Source of the DNA: DATNPH01 sp036703315
Lineage (GTDB): Bacteria > Cyanobacteriota > Cyanobacteriia > Cyanobacteriales > Coleofasciculaceae
Direction of reading: 5' to 3'
Length of the DNA: 64,000 bases
Assembly (NCBI GenBank): GCA_036703315.1
Contig: DATNPH010000196.1
Coordinates: forward strand, 11,139-75,138
The notes beneath the pieces are model-generated. The model searched no databases. It saw only the letters and a program-made list of their open reading frames with translations, and had not been told where the DNA came from. Below, one piece after another: positions 7,388 to 16,557 of this stretch (position 1 is the stretch's first letter; the number at the start of each line of letters is the position of its first letter). The translations under genes were made by a program, and so were the position numbers.

Positions 7388-10300
7388 ATGCGCATAGACG
7401 AATCGCTAACAACTATGGAATATTGGGAATTTCTACTACAGAAAGAGGGCGATCGCTCCTGGTTACCCATAAAGTCGTCAAAGATTGAAATCCAAGCTGG
7501 TCGGTATCGGGTGGTTGCTCACTCAAACCGTAGCAATTCCGATGTAGAAATCTACGTGACTCACCATAGCACCGGGGAAGTCCCGCCGAAGCGACGGTCT
7601 CAGAAGCGATCGCGCCGTACCAACCCAGAAGGGTTAATGGTGGTTATTCCCTTTACCTATCTCAAAGCAGGTCTTTGGGAGCTACGTTGCTGTGGCGATA
7701 TATTGTCCGATTTTTTGGGCAACTCCTGGCAGCAAGCTGTTCAGCTACAAGTCTTACCAAAAGCCGCAGAAGTTTTACCAACTAGTAAAGCGCCCTGTCC
7801 TCAAGAAAACAGAGCATGTTCTCCGCCCCTTGGTAATGAACCGAGATCACCACTGGAAGGTGCTGCGCAGACAGATGTTCAGTCTAATTTAAGCGAAAAT
7901 TCCCACTTGAGTTTTGAGCTACAAGACAGCCTGGGGAGAACACAAGCAGAGGAGACAGCGAAAGCGACAGAGAATCCCCCTTGGATCGGGATACAATCAC
8001 AAGCCTCTGAATGTACTGATGAGGACAGATCGGATAGCTCCCCTAACCTAAGTGTAGGGGAAGCACAGGAAGCTAGGGAAGACACGATCTCCTCCATTCC
8101 CCCTGTATCCTCTACTCCGCAGCATGACCCTGACATAACTAATGAACCTAAACAGGTAGAATCTCTATCTACTGCTGAGGCTAACGGAGCTATTGAACCC
8201 ACCCCCACTGAAATCGAGGCTCCTCCTCTTACACCGCCAGCGACAGAAGTAATGGAACCTAGTGGTTGGGATATTGCTCTGGAAGAGTGGGGCAGTGAGC
8301 AAGAGGAAGAGTGGGAGGGGACTCAGCTTAATTCTGAAACAAACCCGCAAGTTAATCTCTCCCTCTTTGAAGCGTCCTCCGTCTCCAATCCCAATGAAGT
8401 TCTTGGTTCAGAGACGGGGAGTTGGGGAGTGGAGACGGAGAATTTTGGCGACCAAGCCATTCCTGAGTCCCTCCCATCCCGGAGCGAAGTAATTTCATCC
8501 TCCCACCAATCCCTTCAGAAGGCAGCAATTCCCCCCCTCCCTGAACAGATAGCAAACGAGACGCCTGTCCCACAAGACAGGGAACTTCTCACCAAGTCTG
8601 TTGATGAGAGTGAATTATCGCCTGTAACTTCGATAGATTCCGTAGTTCCCCTTAAACCAGCTGCGTCAGATGAGAATCTAACCTCAATGACTAGTAACTC
8701 TGCTGAGGTAGCGACGCCGACAAACCCAATCTTGGATGAATCGCTACAAATGCTTGAGCAAATCCTACAGCAGGTGCTTGAGCCAGTAATGCAGGAGTTT
8801 GAACAGCCTGAGCCTACAGATCCGCAGATAGCAGTAACGCCTGAGCCAGAACTGCCTCTAGAGACAGCTACCAATCAACCAGGGGTCATATTAACCCTTG
8901 ATGAGGAAGCCCTAGTGGCACGGCGAGGAGAGCCTTTAACCATCAGTGGGCAAGTAGATGTTTTGAATGTCGAGCAGCTCGATAATAGTACAACTGCCAA
9001 TCCGTCAACCCTTGTTTTCCAAGGCTATTTATGCTACGAGTTGCGCGATCCTCAAACCTCACAAATCCTGCTTGATATCCAACAACCATTATCACAACAG
9101 GCGCTACCCTTAGCTTTTAGTCATTCTCTAGAGATTCCGCCGGATTGCCAGACTCGGCTATTTTTGGGAAAAGCCACGCTTTACGGATCAACTTCAGTGG
9201 CTTTGGTGAGTCAACCGTTTAGTGTTAGTGCTGATTTAGATGAGTTATTAGGAGCGATTCTTCCAGGAACCAAGGTGATGCCTGTGGCAAAAATGCTGGT
9301 AGTCGCTAATACACTCGCGGCTGCTCAAGAAGAAAATGAGACAGAACCGTCACAAACAACTTCACCATCCTTAAGTCAGACGTTCGTTGACCTGGTAAAC
9401 TCCCCTCAAAGTCGTCAGCCCCTGTCTTTGCAGCCTGTATCCCAGCAATCGTTACCTCCACAACTTTACCAACCCTCTCCAAATCACAAATCATCAAAAT
9501 CACTCCAGCTGCCCAAACTTCCCCAGATGCGATTTATTTCTACTGTTGACTCCTCAGCAGATGTGAGTATTACTGACGGGGTTGAGGTGAACCTGGAAGA
9601 CCATCTGGAGTCATGGTCGCCTAGTGAAGCATCTATAGCATTGCAGCAGATTACGCCTAGCGAAGCGCTTTCCCCAGACACGGCTAGTCAGGAGCTAGGG
9701 GACACCGCTGAAGACACTGTACTCAAATCAGGATTTCAGGACGTAGTTCCACAGTTAAAGGATGGCACTTTACAGGACAATTCAGTATCTGTGATGGATT
9801 CTTCATTGAGTGGCTTGGACACCACTCAAGTGTCAGATTCACCTGTTTCAGATTTTGAGCTAAATTCCCTAAAGGCGATCGAAACAGTTGAAAATTCAGA
9901 ATTGATCGCAGACGCCCAAGTAGATACTTCAGATGGAACTGATGTGTTGGATGCTATTACGCCAGCAGAGGAGTTCCTATTTAGTGACTGGGAGACAACT
10001 GAATGGGAGGATACTCTGCCAGCTGCAGTTCAAGAGGCTCAAGTGGCTATCGATGATTCTATTGCTGTGGATAACGCCTTCCAAGCCTTAAAAGTACAAG
10101 ACCGCTTCTGGACGCGGCTAAATTCTCTAGCAACCGATGCCGGGTTGTCGGAATCGCTAAAGTCTGAGTCATACGCTTGGACGGGTCTAACTGATGAGGT
10201 TGAAGACATACAACAGCTCAATCCTGGCTTAGTAATGCTTGATACTGAGGATGTCACACAACCGCTGAATTCTGACATTCCAGTTACTGATTTTGATGAA

Positions 10301-10942
10301 TCGATTTGGACAGAAGAAACTGAGGATTTCGCCAGCGCTACCGATGATACAACTCAGCTACAATCGCCACTCCTAGAAGAGGAGGAAGTGAAAGCTCAAC
10401 CGTCTTTGGCAAGTAATACCAATACCAAATGGGCAACTCAAGAAATTGTTGTAGAAGACGAAGATCTACCAGTACCAGAACAATTGGTGGTCAGACAGGA
10501 TATTTCTAAGATAGTTTTCCCAAAAGAGCAGCTTGTCTCCCAACCCGAATCAAAGATTTTCTCCCCACGAAAATTGGAGGTACCACTACCAGCCCCAACG
10601 CTTTTCGTACCTACAAAGGAGCTTCCTGCTGGGGAACCAGTGACAGTCCGCGTCAAAATGCCACCTCATTCGGATCGCCTTTGTATTAAGCTGTGGGTTC
10701 AAGATCGGCAAAGTCGCTGTTTACTGGATGGTCCACGCTGGTTAGTGGATTTGATACCGGATGGTGCCGGGAAACTGGAGGCAATGACTCAATTGATTGT
10801 CCCGTTTGGCAGTGTAGATATTCGATTTGAGGCGATCGCTGTTGATCTCGATAGTCAGCGAGAGAGCCACAAAGTGGCGGTTGACTGTATAGTAGTTCCT
10901 CCTGACTTGCCAGATGTTTCTCTGGATGAATTTGGGGAGTGA
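7388..10942 (+). CDS. very large acidic hypothetical protein with three conserved-looking domains
   Basis: Function unknown. The frame opens at TTG 7349; I prefer the ATG at 7388 (MRIDESLTTMEYWEF), giving about 1184 aa. Three compact regions are separated by long disordered Glu/Ser/Thr/Pro-rich linkers. The N-terminal ~120 residues (MEYWEFLLQKEGDRSWLPI to LKAGLWELRCCGDILSDFLG) look like a beta-sandwich; a central part (LTLDEEALVARRGEPLTISGQ to LFLGKATLYG, about residues 505-650) and the C-terminal ~130 (ELPAGEPVTVRVKMPPHSDRLCIKLWVQDRQSRCLLDGPRWL) look like related Ig/bacterial-surface-type folds. No signal peptide is evident, so it may be cytoplasmic. It follows hisS by about 110 bases. Low-complexity linkers are strongly acidic. 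Confidence 0.75.
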   Translation: MRIDESLTTMEYWEFLLQKEGDRSWLPIKSSKIEIQAGRYRVVAHSNRSNSDVEIYVTHHSTGEVPPKRRSQKRSRRTNPEGLMVVIPFTYLKAGLWELRCCGDILSDFLGNSWQQAVQLQVLPKAAEVLPTSKAPCPQENRACSPPLGNEPRSPLEGAAQTDVQSNLSENSHLSFELQDSLGRTQAEETAKATENPPWIGIQSQASECTDEDRSDSSPNLSVGEAQEAREDTISSIPPVSSTPQHDPDITNEPKQVESLSTAEANGAIEPTPTEIEAPPLTPPATEVMEPSGWDIALEEWGSEQEEEWEGTQLNSETNPQVNLSLFEASSVSNPNEVLGSETGSWGVETENFGDQAIPESLPSRSEVISSSHQSLQKAAIPPLPEQIANETPVPQDRELLTKSVDESELSPVTSIDSVVPLKPAASDENLTSMTSNSAEVATPTNPILDESLQMLEQILQQVLEPVMQEFEQPEPTDPQIAVTPEPELPLETATNQPGVILTLDEEALVARRGEPLTISGQVDVLNVEQLDNSTTANPSTLVFQGYLCYELRDPQTSQILLDIQQPLSQQALPLAFSHSLEIPPDCQTRLFLGKATLYGSTSVALVSQPFSVSADLDELLGAILPGTKVMPVAKMLVVANTLAAAQEENETEPSQTTSPSLSQTFVDLVNSPQSRQPLSLQPVSQQSLPPQLYQPSPNHKSSKSLQLPKLPQMRFISTVDSSADVSITDGVEVNLEDHLESWSPSEASIALQQITPSEALSPDTASQELGDTAEDTVLKSGFQDVVPQLKDGTLQDNSVSVMDSSLSGLDTTQVSDSPVSDFELNSLKAIETVENSELIADAQVDTSDGTDVLDAITPAEEFLFSDWETTEWEDTLPAAVQEAQVAIDDSIAVDNAFQALKVQDRFWTRLNSLATDAGLSESLKSESYAWTGLTDEVEDIQQLNPGLVMLDTEDVTQPLNSDIPVTDFDESIWTEETEDFASATDDTTQLQSPLLEEEEVKAQPSLASNTNTKWATQEIVVEDEDLPVPEQLVVRQDISKIVFPKEQLVSQPESKIFSPRKLEVPLPAPTLFVPTKELPAGEPVTVRVKMPPHSDRLCIKLWVQDRQSRCLLDGPRWLVDLIPDGAGKLEAMTQLIVPFGSVDIRFEAIAVDLDSQRESHKVAVDCIVVPPDLPDVSLDEFGE

Positions 10943-11085
10943 TATCAAGTCTGCTAGAGCCGTTATCTTATCGTCTTAGTGCGGAAGGATTCAAAATCGT
11001 ACTTTATGACAAAGTGTCATGCGTTGGTTTGTGACTTTTGTCTCATGTACATTTCTGCCTTACTTCTTAAGATAGACTTACCCGC

Positions 11086-11120
11086 TGGAGAAACTCCAAC
11101 GGTTGGATAGAGGCGACCTC
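11086..11120 (+). promoter_or_regulatory. structured leader with consecutive small hairpins
   Basis: Upstream of the small secreted protein are TGGAG-AAA-CTCCA (11086-11098), an overlapping alternative CCAA/TTGG hairpin (11096-11106) and GAGG-CGA-CCTC (11110-11120). The first two are mutually exclusive, as in attenuators or riboswitch-like leaders. I do not recognise a known class. Confidence 0.4.
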
Positions 11121-11166
11121 CATCACCGCTCATCAGTTCTACTAACTCCCTAAAGGAGAAGCAACA

Positions 11167-11487
11167 ATGCAGTTGAGTAAACCTGACATTTTTCAGGCAG
11201 CTATAGTCGGTCTAGCTTTAGTAGCAAGTGCAGCGGCAGTTCCTATGATTGCATCTGGGTCAAACACTCTGCACCCTGCACAGCCAAATGTTCAAAATAT
11301 TCAGCAGCTTGCTCAACGGCAATGTTCAGAAATGGCATCGGCTCAGCAATCTTTAAGTAATGCTCATGAGCATCTCATGCAGGTAGCTAATAATAATGAA
11401 AGTCATCAAAAGTACGCTCTCCAAGATACCGAACAGGCTATGAGTCAGGTACAAGAAGCACTTAACCTAGGCAAATGTCTAGAGTAG
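11167..11487 (+). CDS. small secreted hypothetical protein (106 aa)
   Basis: Function unknown. A strong AAAGGAG site lies 8 bases before the ATG. Residues 1-30 (KPDIFQAAIVGLALVASAAAVPMIASGS) form a signal or membrane anchor. The mature part is helical and rich in Gln, Asn and His, with two cysteines (RQCSEMASAQQ and LGKCLE) that bracket a helical hairpin and may form a disulfide. It is monocistronic with its own structured leader. A candidate -10 element TAAGAT lies at about 11068. Confidence 0.75.
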   Translation: MQLSKPDIFQAAIVGLALVASAAAVPMIASGSNTLHPAQPNVQNIQQLAQRQCSEMASAQQSLSNAHEHLMQVANNNESHQKYALQDTEQAMSQVQEALNLGKCLE

Positions 11488-11593
11488 AGCTGTGTTTGTT
11501 TATCTAACGAAAGTCCCATAATCCAACAAATCTGGTGCTTCCCCGATCAGGTTTAGATGATTAGTCATTAGACATGGGTACTACAGTAGCAAG

Positions 11594-12898
11594 TTAAGGA
11601 ATAATTTCTGTCACCACTCTGTTTCCAGGCGCACTACTAACTACAATGCTTTGATCCTGAAGTTTTCCTACTGCTGTAGGGCCAGTTGTACTAAATGCTG
11701 GATTAGCTTGTTGATACATCACATTGCCCGACGCCAGAATATTCTGAGTCGGCATATCCCATGTCAGTTGATTAGCGAAGAGTTTGGCTTGATTCTGACT
11801 GCCAACACCTTGAGCACCGCCTGTCAAAGTAGCAACTCTTCGCTGCAAATCTACCAGACCTTGGTTTGCTGTAAGGATAACATTCTCTTTCTGATGGACA
11901 ATTCTTACTGGCTGATTTGACAATATGGTTTGAGTGTTTAAGTTCCAAATCGCTGCATTACTTGACATCAACAGTGGCGGGTCTATAGATGTTAGTTGAA
12001 TATTTTGCGTCAGGGTTGCTATCTTTGTTTTCAAGTTAACTATAGACTTGTCTGCCTCGACTCGATCAGTCACCGTCTTTTCTTTGTACCGTTCCATCTG
12101 AAGACGCCGATCTCCAATCACCACCTGCTCTTTGATTTGCCAAAGCAAATGTTCCGTTTTCATTTGCAAGTCTGGGTCTTTTGATATAGCTGCCACTTGA
12201 CCCAGTAATTCCACTTGCTGCTTCCGAGTGAAGTACCGTCCTTCTTTTGCCGACGCCTGTAGTTGGGGGTGGTCGCCCTTCACGTTATTGCGGACAATTA
12301 ACAAATCTTCCTTTGGACGCCACTCCAACTGATCACCCTTAAATACAGCACCATTGCGGGTGTCGGTCGCAACAATATGTCCGTTGAGAAAGACTTGCTG
12401 ACCATCTCCCAGAATTTCCCCCTTGTCCGCTGACACCTGCAAGACATTTTTTCCATCCTGGAACAAATCGCCAGTCGGCTTCTCCACTCGAGCTACTTTT
12501 TTGTCTTTCGTGTAAACGGCTTGCTTTGCCTTAACTTTCCAGAGAGGACGCCCTTTTTCATCTGCCTGATCTAAAGTGACATTATTAAAAATAAGGCTCC
12601 CTTCAATTTGGGTAACAGACGTATCCTTCTTTAATTTATTTTCCGTGCGGGTTTGCTCTTTACAGGCAGATAAGAATGAAACAGTAAAAAGGCAAAAGGT
12701 AAAAGCTAAAAATCGTTTTACCTTTGCCTTTTTTCCTTGTTTCTTCTCGAAGGAGACGAGTTGAGAGTCCTGATTAACTAAAGCTGGAAGCACGTAGGAT
12801 TTGGAGAATGAAGTCGTTTTTAAAAGGTTTACCTCTAAAAAAGTGAGCTGTAAACTTACTTTTTTCCTCTCAGTACTTAGGACTAACGGCTTTAGCAT
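11594..12898 (-). CDS. lptC: LPS export periplasmic protein LptC family (cyanobacterial long form)
   Basis: Membrane-anchored periplasmic component of the Lpt bridge carrying lipopolysaccharide to the outer membrane. After a lipobox (FLSAC, Cys79 in this frame) the protein shows repeating beta-strand units: LIFNNVTLDQADEKGRPLWKVKAKQAVY, VLQVSADKGEILGDGQQVFLNGHIVA and ILASGNVMYQQ, typical of the LptA/LptC beta-jellyroll. At 434 aa it is longer than proteobacterial LptC (about 190 aa) because the fold is repeated, as in cyanobacteria. The only ATG in this frame before the lipobox puts 60 residues ahead of the hydrophobic segment, too long for a normal signal peptide; the real start may be downstream at a non-ATG codon. 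A palindrome lies in this part. Confidence 0.85.
   Translation of the reverse strand: MLKPLVLSTERKKVSLQLTFLEVNLLKTTSFSKSYVLPALVNQDSQLVSFEKKQGKKAKVKRFLAFTFCLFTVSFLSACKEQTRTENKLKKDTSVTQIEGSLIFNNVTLDQADEKGRPLWKVKAKQAVYTKDKKVARVEKPTGDLFQDGKNVLQVSADKGEILGDGQQVFLNGHIVATDTRNGAVFKGDQLEWRPKEDLLIVRNNVKGDHPQLQASAKEGRYFTRKQQVELLGQVAAISKDPDLQMKTEHLLWQIKEQVVIGDRRLQMERYKEKTVTDRVEADKSIVNLKTKIATLTQNIQLTSIDPPLLMSSNAAIWNLNTQTILSNQPVRIVHQKENVILTANQGLVDLQRRVATLTGGAQGVGSQNQAKLFANQLTWDMPTQNILASGNVMYQQANPAFSTTGPTAVGKLQDQSIVVSSAPGNRVVTEIIP
12686..12734. repeat. long inverted repeat inside the lptC signal-peptide region
   Basis: Arm 12686-12704 (AAAAAGGCAAAAGGTAAAA) pairs with 12716-12734 with a one-base gap. It encodes the basic stretch and start of the hydrophobic signal segment of LptC (KKAKVKR then FLAFTFCLF). 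AAGGCAAAAGGT-type repeats are typical dispersed elements of cyanobacterial genomes. Confidence 0.85.
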
Positions 12899-13013
12899 GA
12901 TCGCACCAGAGGTGCTAGCCTATACCCTAGAGCTTCGGGTTTTCATTTAAAGTATGGGAGGGGCTTAGCTTAGCGCTATATTAGAAGCTTAGGGATCAGC
13001 AATCCGGTAGTGA

Positions 13014-13616
13014 TTACTCTTCCTGCTCATCCAGCATTCCGATACCTGACAAGGGACGGTAAGTATAGTTTTGACGAGGCGTCTTTTGGATACTTTCTTT
13101 GATATTGTCGAGGTCAATGTAGCGGTCAGCTACGTTGATGAGACTGTCACTGGTCATTGAGCGCAAGCTTACCACCTCGACACGAACACCTCGATAACTG
13201 ACGGCATCTACCGCGTAGGCAAGATCACCATCTCCACTAACAAGAACTGCTGTGTCGTAAGAACCCACTAGCGCCATCATGTCTACAGCAATTTCCACAT
13301 CTAGATTAGCTTTTTTAGAGCCATCTGGCAGTTGTACCAAATCTTTGGCAATTACTCGATAACCGTTACGACGCATCCATAGTAAAAAGCCCTGCTGCTT
13401 TTCATTAGTCCGGTCAACACCCGTATAAAAAAAGGAGCGTAGTAGTCTGGAGCCCGCTGTCAAACGAACTAGCAGCTTGGTATAGTCGATTTCAATACCC
13501 AGTTGCAGAGCGGCATAAAATAAATTTGAACCGTCAATAAAAATTGCAACTCGACCGCGATTTTCTAAAACTTGTTCCGGCGTAAAAACAGGATCATTAC
13601 TAAAGTTATTCAACAT
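13014..13616 (-). CDS. NYN-domain protein, LabA/DUF88 family
   Basis: PIN-like NYN fold of the LabA type. In Synechococcus LabA takes part in negative feedback on KaiC-controlled gene expression (family knowledge); other NYN proteins are RNases. Visible motifs: GRVAIFIDGSNLFYAALQLG (first acidic site, about residue 27), KKANLDVEIAVDMMAL (central Asp residues) and DTAVLVSGDGDLAYAVD (conserved SGDGD), then GVRVEVVSL and NVADRYIDLD. The acidic quartet for metal binding appears intact, so nuclease activity is possible. 200 aa is normal for the short cyanobacterial form. It is transcribed in the same direction as metG with a 113-base gap. Confidence 0.9.
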   Translation of the reverse strand: MLNNFSNDPVFTPEQVLENRGRVAIFIDGSNLFYAALQLGIEIDYTKLLVRLTAGSRLLRSFFYTGVDRTNEKQQGFLLWMRRNGYRVIAKDLVQLPDGSKKANLDVEIAVDMMALVGSYDTAVLVSGDGDLAYAVDAVSYRGVRVEVVSLRSMTSDSLINVADRYIDLDNIKESIQKTPRQNYTYRPLSGIGMLDEQEE

Positions 13617-13729
13617 GATTTTTATACCTCAGTTTTTTATGTAAAAAAACAAGTGATGCCTCCTTTCCCCACCATCAAAATTTTGGTCAGCCCTTGGTTG
13701 ATTTTATAGTCAAGATGACGGAACAAAAA

Positions 13730-15322
13730 TCACGCCAGTTCCAGTCTTGCAAAAACTGGTTTTGGGTCACCTAATCGTTGATGAGTCGGTAGGGTTCCCC
13801 AAGTTGCGTGAGTAGCATAGGGCGCAGACTCGTGAATGAAAGTTTTTTCGTTAAAGTCGATTGAAAAGCCTAGCTGTTGATAAATATCGGTACTGATGCT
13901 TGGAATAATCGGTGATAACAGATAGGCAGCTAGCCTAACGGATTCCAAGACGGTGTATAACACTTGTTCAACCGCCGGCAAGTTTCCTTGTTTGTATAAA
14001 CTCCAAGGTGCTTGCTCATCAATGAATTTGTTACAGGCGCGAACTAGAGTAAAGATTTCTCTGCACGCTTCGCTAAACGCTAAGGACTCATAAGATTGAG
14101 CGACGCGATCGCTCAATTTCAAACCGATTTCCTTAAGGATATTATCCGCTGAACTATCTTCACTGTTTACATCTGGTACAAGACCATTGCAGTACTTCTG
14201 AACCATTCTTAACGTCCGGTTGAGCAAGTTGCCCAGGTCATTTGCCAGATCGGCATTGACAATATCGACAAAACGAGTTTCACTAAAATCTCCATCCTTC
14301 CCAAATTCAATCTCTTTGAGAAAATAGTAGCGAATCGCATCTGCCCCATAGCGATCAACCAACTCCACAGGGTCTAGGGTGTTGCCAAGACTTTTCCCCA
14401 TTTTCTGACCATCCTTTGTAAGAAAGCCATGCCCATACACATGCTCCGGTACTGGTAGATTCGCTGACATTAACATGGCTGGCCAATAAACGGCGTGAAA
14501 ACGCAGAATGTCTTTACCAATCAGATGTAAATTGATTGGCCACCACTTTTTTAAAGCATTCTCCAGTGTTGGTTGGCTATCCGGATCAAGTAAGGCAGTG
14601 ACATAGCCCAGTAGAGCATCAAACCAAACATAGATAGTATGGTTGGGATCAACTGGTACAGGGAACCCCCAATCCAGATTAACTCGGGAAATCGAAAAAT
14701 CCTGAAGTCCCTGACCAACAAAATTTAAGACTTCATTACGACGGCTTTCTGGTTGAATGAAATCAGGTCGCTCTGTGTATAGGGCTTCTAGTTGGGTTTG
14801 ATACTTAGACAGCCGGAAAAAATAATTTTGCTCATCCCGCCACTCTGCTTCTTTATTGGGGTGCAGAGGGCACCGATGCCCGTCTAACAGGTCGCGTTCT
14901 TCTTTGAATTCCTCGCAGGAGACACAGTACCAGCCTTGTTGTTGACCTAGGTAAATATCGCCCTTGTCCCAAACACGCACAAAAAAATCTTTAACAATCG
15001 CCGCGTGACGTGGGGCAGTCGTGCGACTGAAGCGATCGTACTGAATATTGAGCTTTTTCCAGAGGGTATCGAAGCCAGCGGCTATCTTATCGCAATGGAC
15101 TTGAGGATCGAGTCCGTTACTTTCTGCTGTGCGCTGAATTTTTTGTCCATGCTCATCTGTGCCAGTAATCAACAATACGGATTTGCCGTACAGCCTTGCA
15201 AACCGAGTAACAGCATCCGCCGCCATTGTTGTGTACGCACTGCCGATGTGAGGTAAATCGTTGACGTAATAAAGTGGTGTTGTAACAGCAAAAGTGTTTT
15301 TACTTATATCGGTATCACTCAT
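13730..15322 (-). CDS. metG: methionyl-tRNA synthetase
   Basis: Class I synthetase charging initiator and elongator tRNA-Met. The HIGH signature appears as LPHIGSAYT near residue 27 and the KMSKS signature as KMGKS in DGQKMGKSLGNTLDP near residue 310. A zinc knuckle is suggested by WYCVSCEEF and HRCPLHP. The C-terminal helical anticodon-binding domain ends the protein at 530 aa; the extra C-terminal dimerisation domain of longer MetRS is absent, as in other cyanobacterial forms. The ATG at 15322 starts MSDTDISKNTFAVTTPLYYV. Confidence 0.97.
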   Translation of the reverse strand: MSDTDISKNTFAVTTPLYYVNDLPHIGSAYTTMAADAVTRFARLYGKSVLLITGTDEHGQKIQRTAESNGLDPQVHCDKIAAGFDTLWKKLNIQYDRFSRTTAPRHAAIVKDFFVRVWDKGDIYLGQQQGWYCVSCEEFKEERDLLDGHRCPLHPNKEAEWRDEQNYFFRLSKYQTQLEALYTERPDFIQPESRRNEVLNFVGQGLQDFSISRVNLDWGFPVPVDPNHTIYVWFDALLGYVTALLDPDSQPTLENALKKWWPINLHLIGKDILRFHAVYWPAMLMSANLPVPEHVYGHGFLTKDGQKMGKSLGNTLDPVELVDRYGADAIRYYFLKEIEFGKDGDFSETRFVDIVNADLANDLGNLLNRTLRMVQKYCNGLVPDVNSEDSSADNILKEIGLKLSDRVAQSYESLAFSEACREIFTLVRACNKFIDEQAPWSLYKQGNLPAVEQVLYTVLESVRLAAYLLSPIIPSISTDIYQQLGFSIDFNEKTFIHESAPYATHATWGTLPTHQRLGDPKPVFARLELA

Positions 15323-15738
15323 CTGAGTTAAAAAAACGCCTTAACATAAATTACTTTTTACTTCTAGTGTATTACTACGAGTATTTATTGTAGTTGCTGC
15401 TTCATCTAGTCAGCTTCGCGGAGCGTTTCATCCCGGATAAAGTATCCATCGCTACAATTACTCGCGGTTTGACTTAAGCTTTCTAAAAATTCTTAACCAA
15501 TCTATAAGAAAAAATTAGCTTTTTATTAATGTTGTTGATAATTTTTTCAGCTCTAATTTAACCTCTACTCTTGATGGGGCACTGCCAGGAAAGGCAAAAC
15601 ACGCTTTCCGGGTAAAATCAGACTATTGTGACGTCTGTATAACGTGAATAGTTCTACCTTAAGACATTAGTCAGGAAGTACTATTGATTAGTATCGTTAA
15701 GAAAAGTTAAGTATAGGCCATAGTGATAGCTTTAACGA
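15323..15738. other. divergent intergenic region metG / acyltransferase
   Basis: About 415 bases with no gene seen. It carries the promoters of metG (reverse) and the acyltransferase (forward), a small GC-rich palindrome GCTTCGCGGAGC near 15412, and otherwise AT-rich sequence. Confidence 0.5.
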
Positions 15739-16461
15739 ATGTCTTCTGATAATCCGCTACATTTTTCTCGTTCGCTGCTGTCGGCAATGGGAACGCGGAT
15801 GTTCCTCTACTACGAGGATCGTATCCCTGATGATTCCGCTGTTGTAGTGGTGAGCAACCATCGCAGTTTCATGGATGCACCGTTGCTGATGGCAGCGTTA
15901 GGGCATCCCATCCGCATTGCTTGCCATCATTACATGGGGCAAGTACCGATGATGCGGGAAATTGTGCAGCAACTGGGTTGCTTTCCGCTAGAAGAACCAG
16001 AACACAGGCAACGAGCTTTCTTTGAACAAGCAACCAGGCTACTCAAACAACAGCAGTGGGTTGGCCTGTTTCCAGAGGGCGCTCAACCGATGATAAATTT
16101 GACTAAGCCTGATGTAGTGGGAAAGTTTCATCGAGGGTTTGCTCACCTGGCTTTGCGTGCCCCAGTCAAGAATTTGGCTATTTTGCCAGTGGCGATCGCA
16201 TCTCAAGAGGAAAGCGTAAATTTAGGGGTGCCGCTGCGACTGTTACGCCTATTCGACCCATCAGAACCCCTATTCGACCAACCCGGTTGGCACCCAATGG
16301 TTCTCTATCACCGCGTCACGGTATTAATCGGGCAGCCTTACTGGATTACGTCCAAACAACGGGAAGAATATCAAGGAAAACACGCCAGCAAAGTTGTAGC
16401 CCAGATTACAACTACTTGCCGGGATGAAATTTCAAAATTAATACATCAGAGTTTTCACTGA
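15739..16461 (+). CDS. lysophospholipid acyltransferase family protein (PlsC-like)
   Basis: Membrane-associated glycerolipid acyltransferase. The catalytic HX4D box is NHRSFMDAP (about residues 40-48), followed by substrate motif FPEGAQP (about residue 117) and a PVKNLAILPVAIAS block. Length 240 aa is normal. It precedes an alpha/beta hydrolase by 96 bases in the same direction. In plants, a hydrolase domain and an LPLAT domain are fused in phytyl ester synthases PES1/2, and cyanobacterial homologues of the LPLAT part make acyl esters of phytol or plastoquinol (family knowledge). Whether this one acts on lyso-phosphatidate or on such alcohols is not determined. Confidence 0.85.
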   Translation: MSSDNPLHFSRSLLSAMGTRMFLYYEDRIPDDSAVVVVSNHRSFMDAPLLMAALGHPIRIACHHYMGQVPMMREIVQQLGCFPLEEPEHRQRAFFEQATRLLKQQQWVGLFPEGAQPMINLTKPDVVGKFHRGFAHLALRAPVKNLAILPVAIASQEESVNLGVPLRLLRLFDPSEPLFDQPGWHPMVLYHRVTVLIGQPYWITSKQREEYQGKHASKVVAQITTTCRDEISKLIHQSFH

Positions 16462-16557
16462 ACCAATATTCTTCTCAGTTGAGTAGAGCTTTGGCAGTAA
16501 CTTTCTCTGTTTGCCAAGTTTTGTTTAAATCGTTGGGACGTAAAAAGGAATTTAGCA

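Noticed and set aside
8165..8874. Several antisense frames within the acidic 1184-aa gene
   Set aside because: Shadows of the low-complexity coding strand (Ser/Gly-rich mirror of Glu/Ser/Pro codons); no independent signals.
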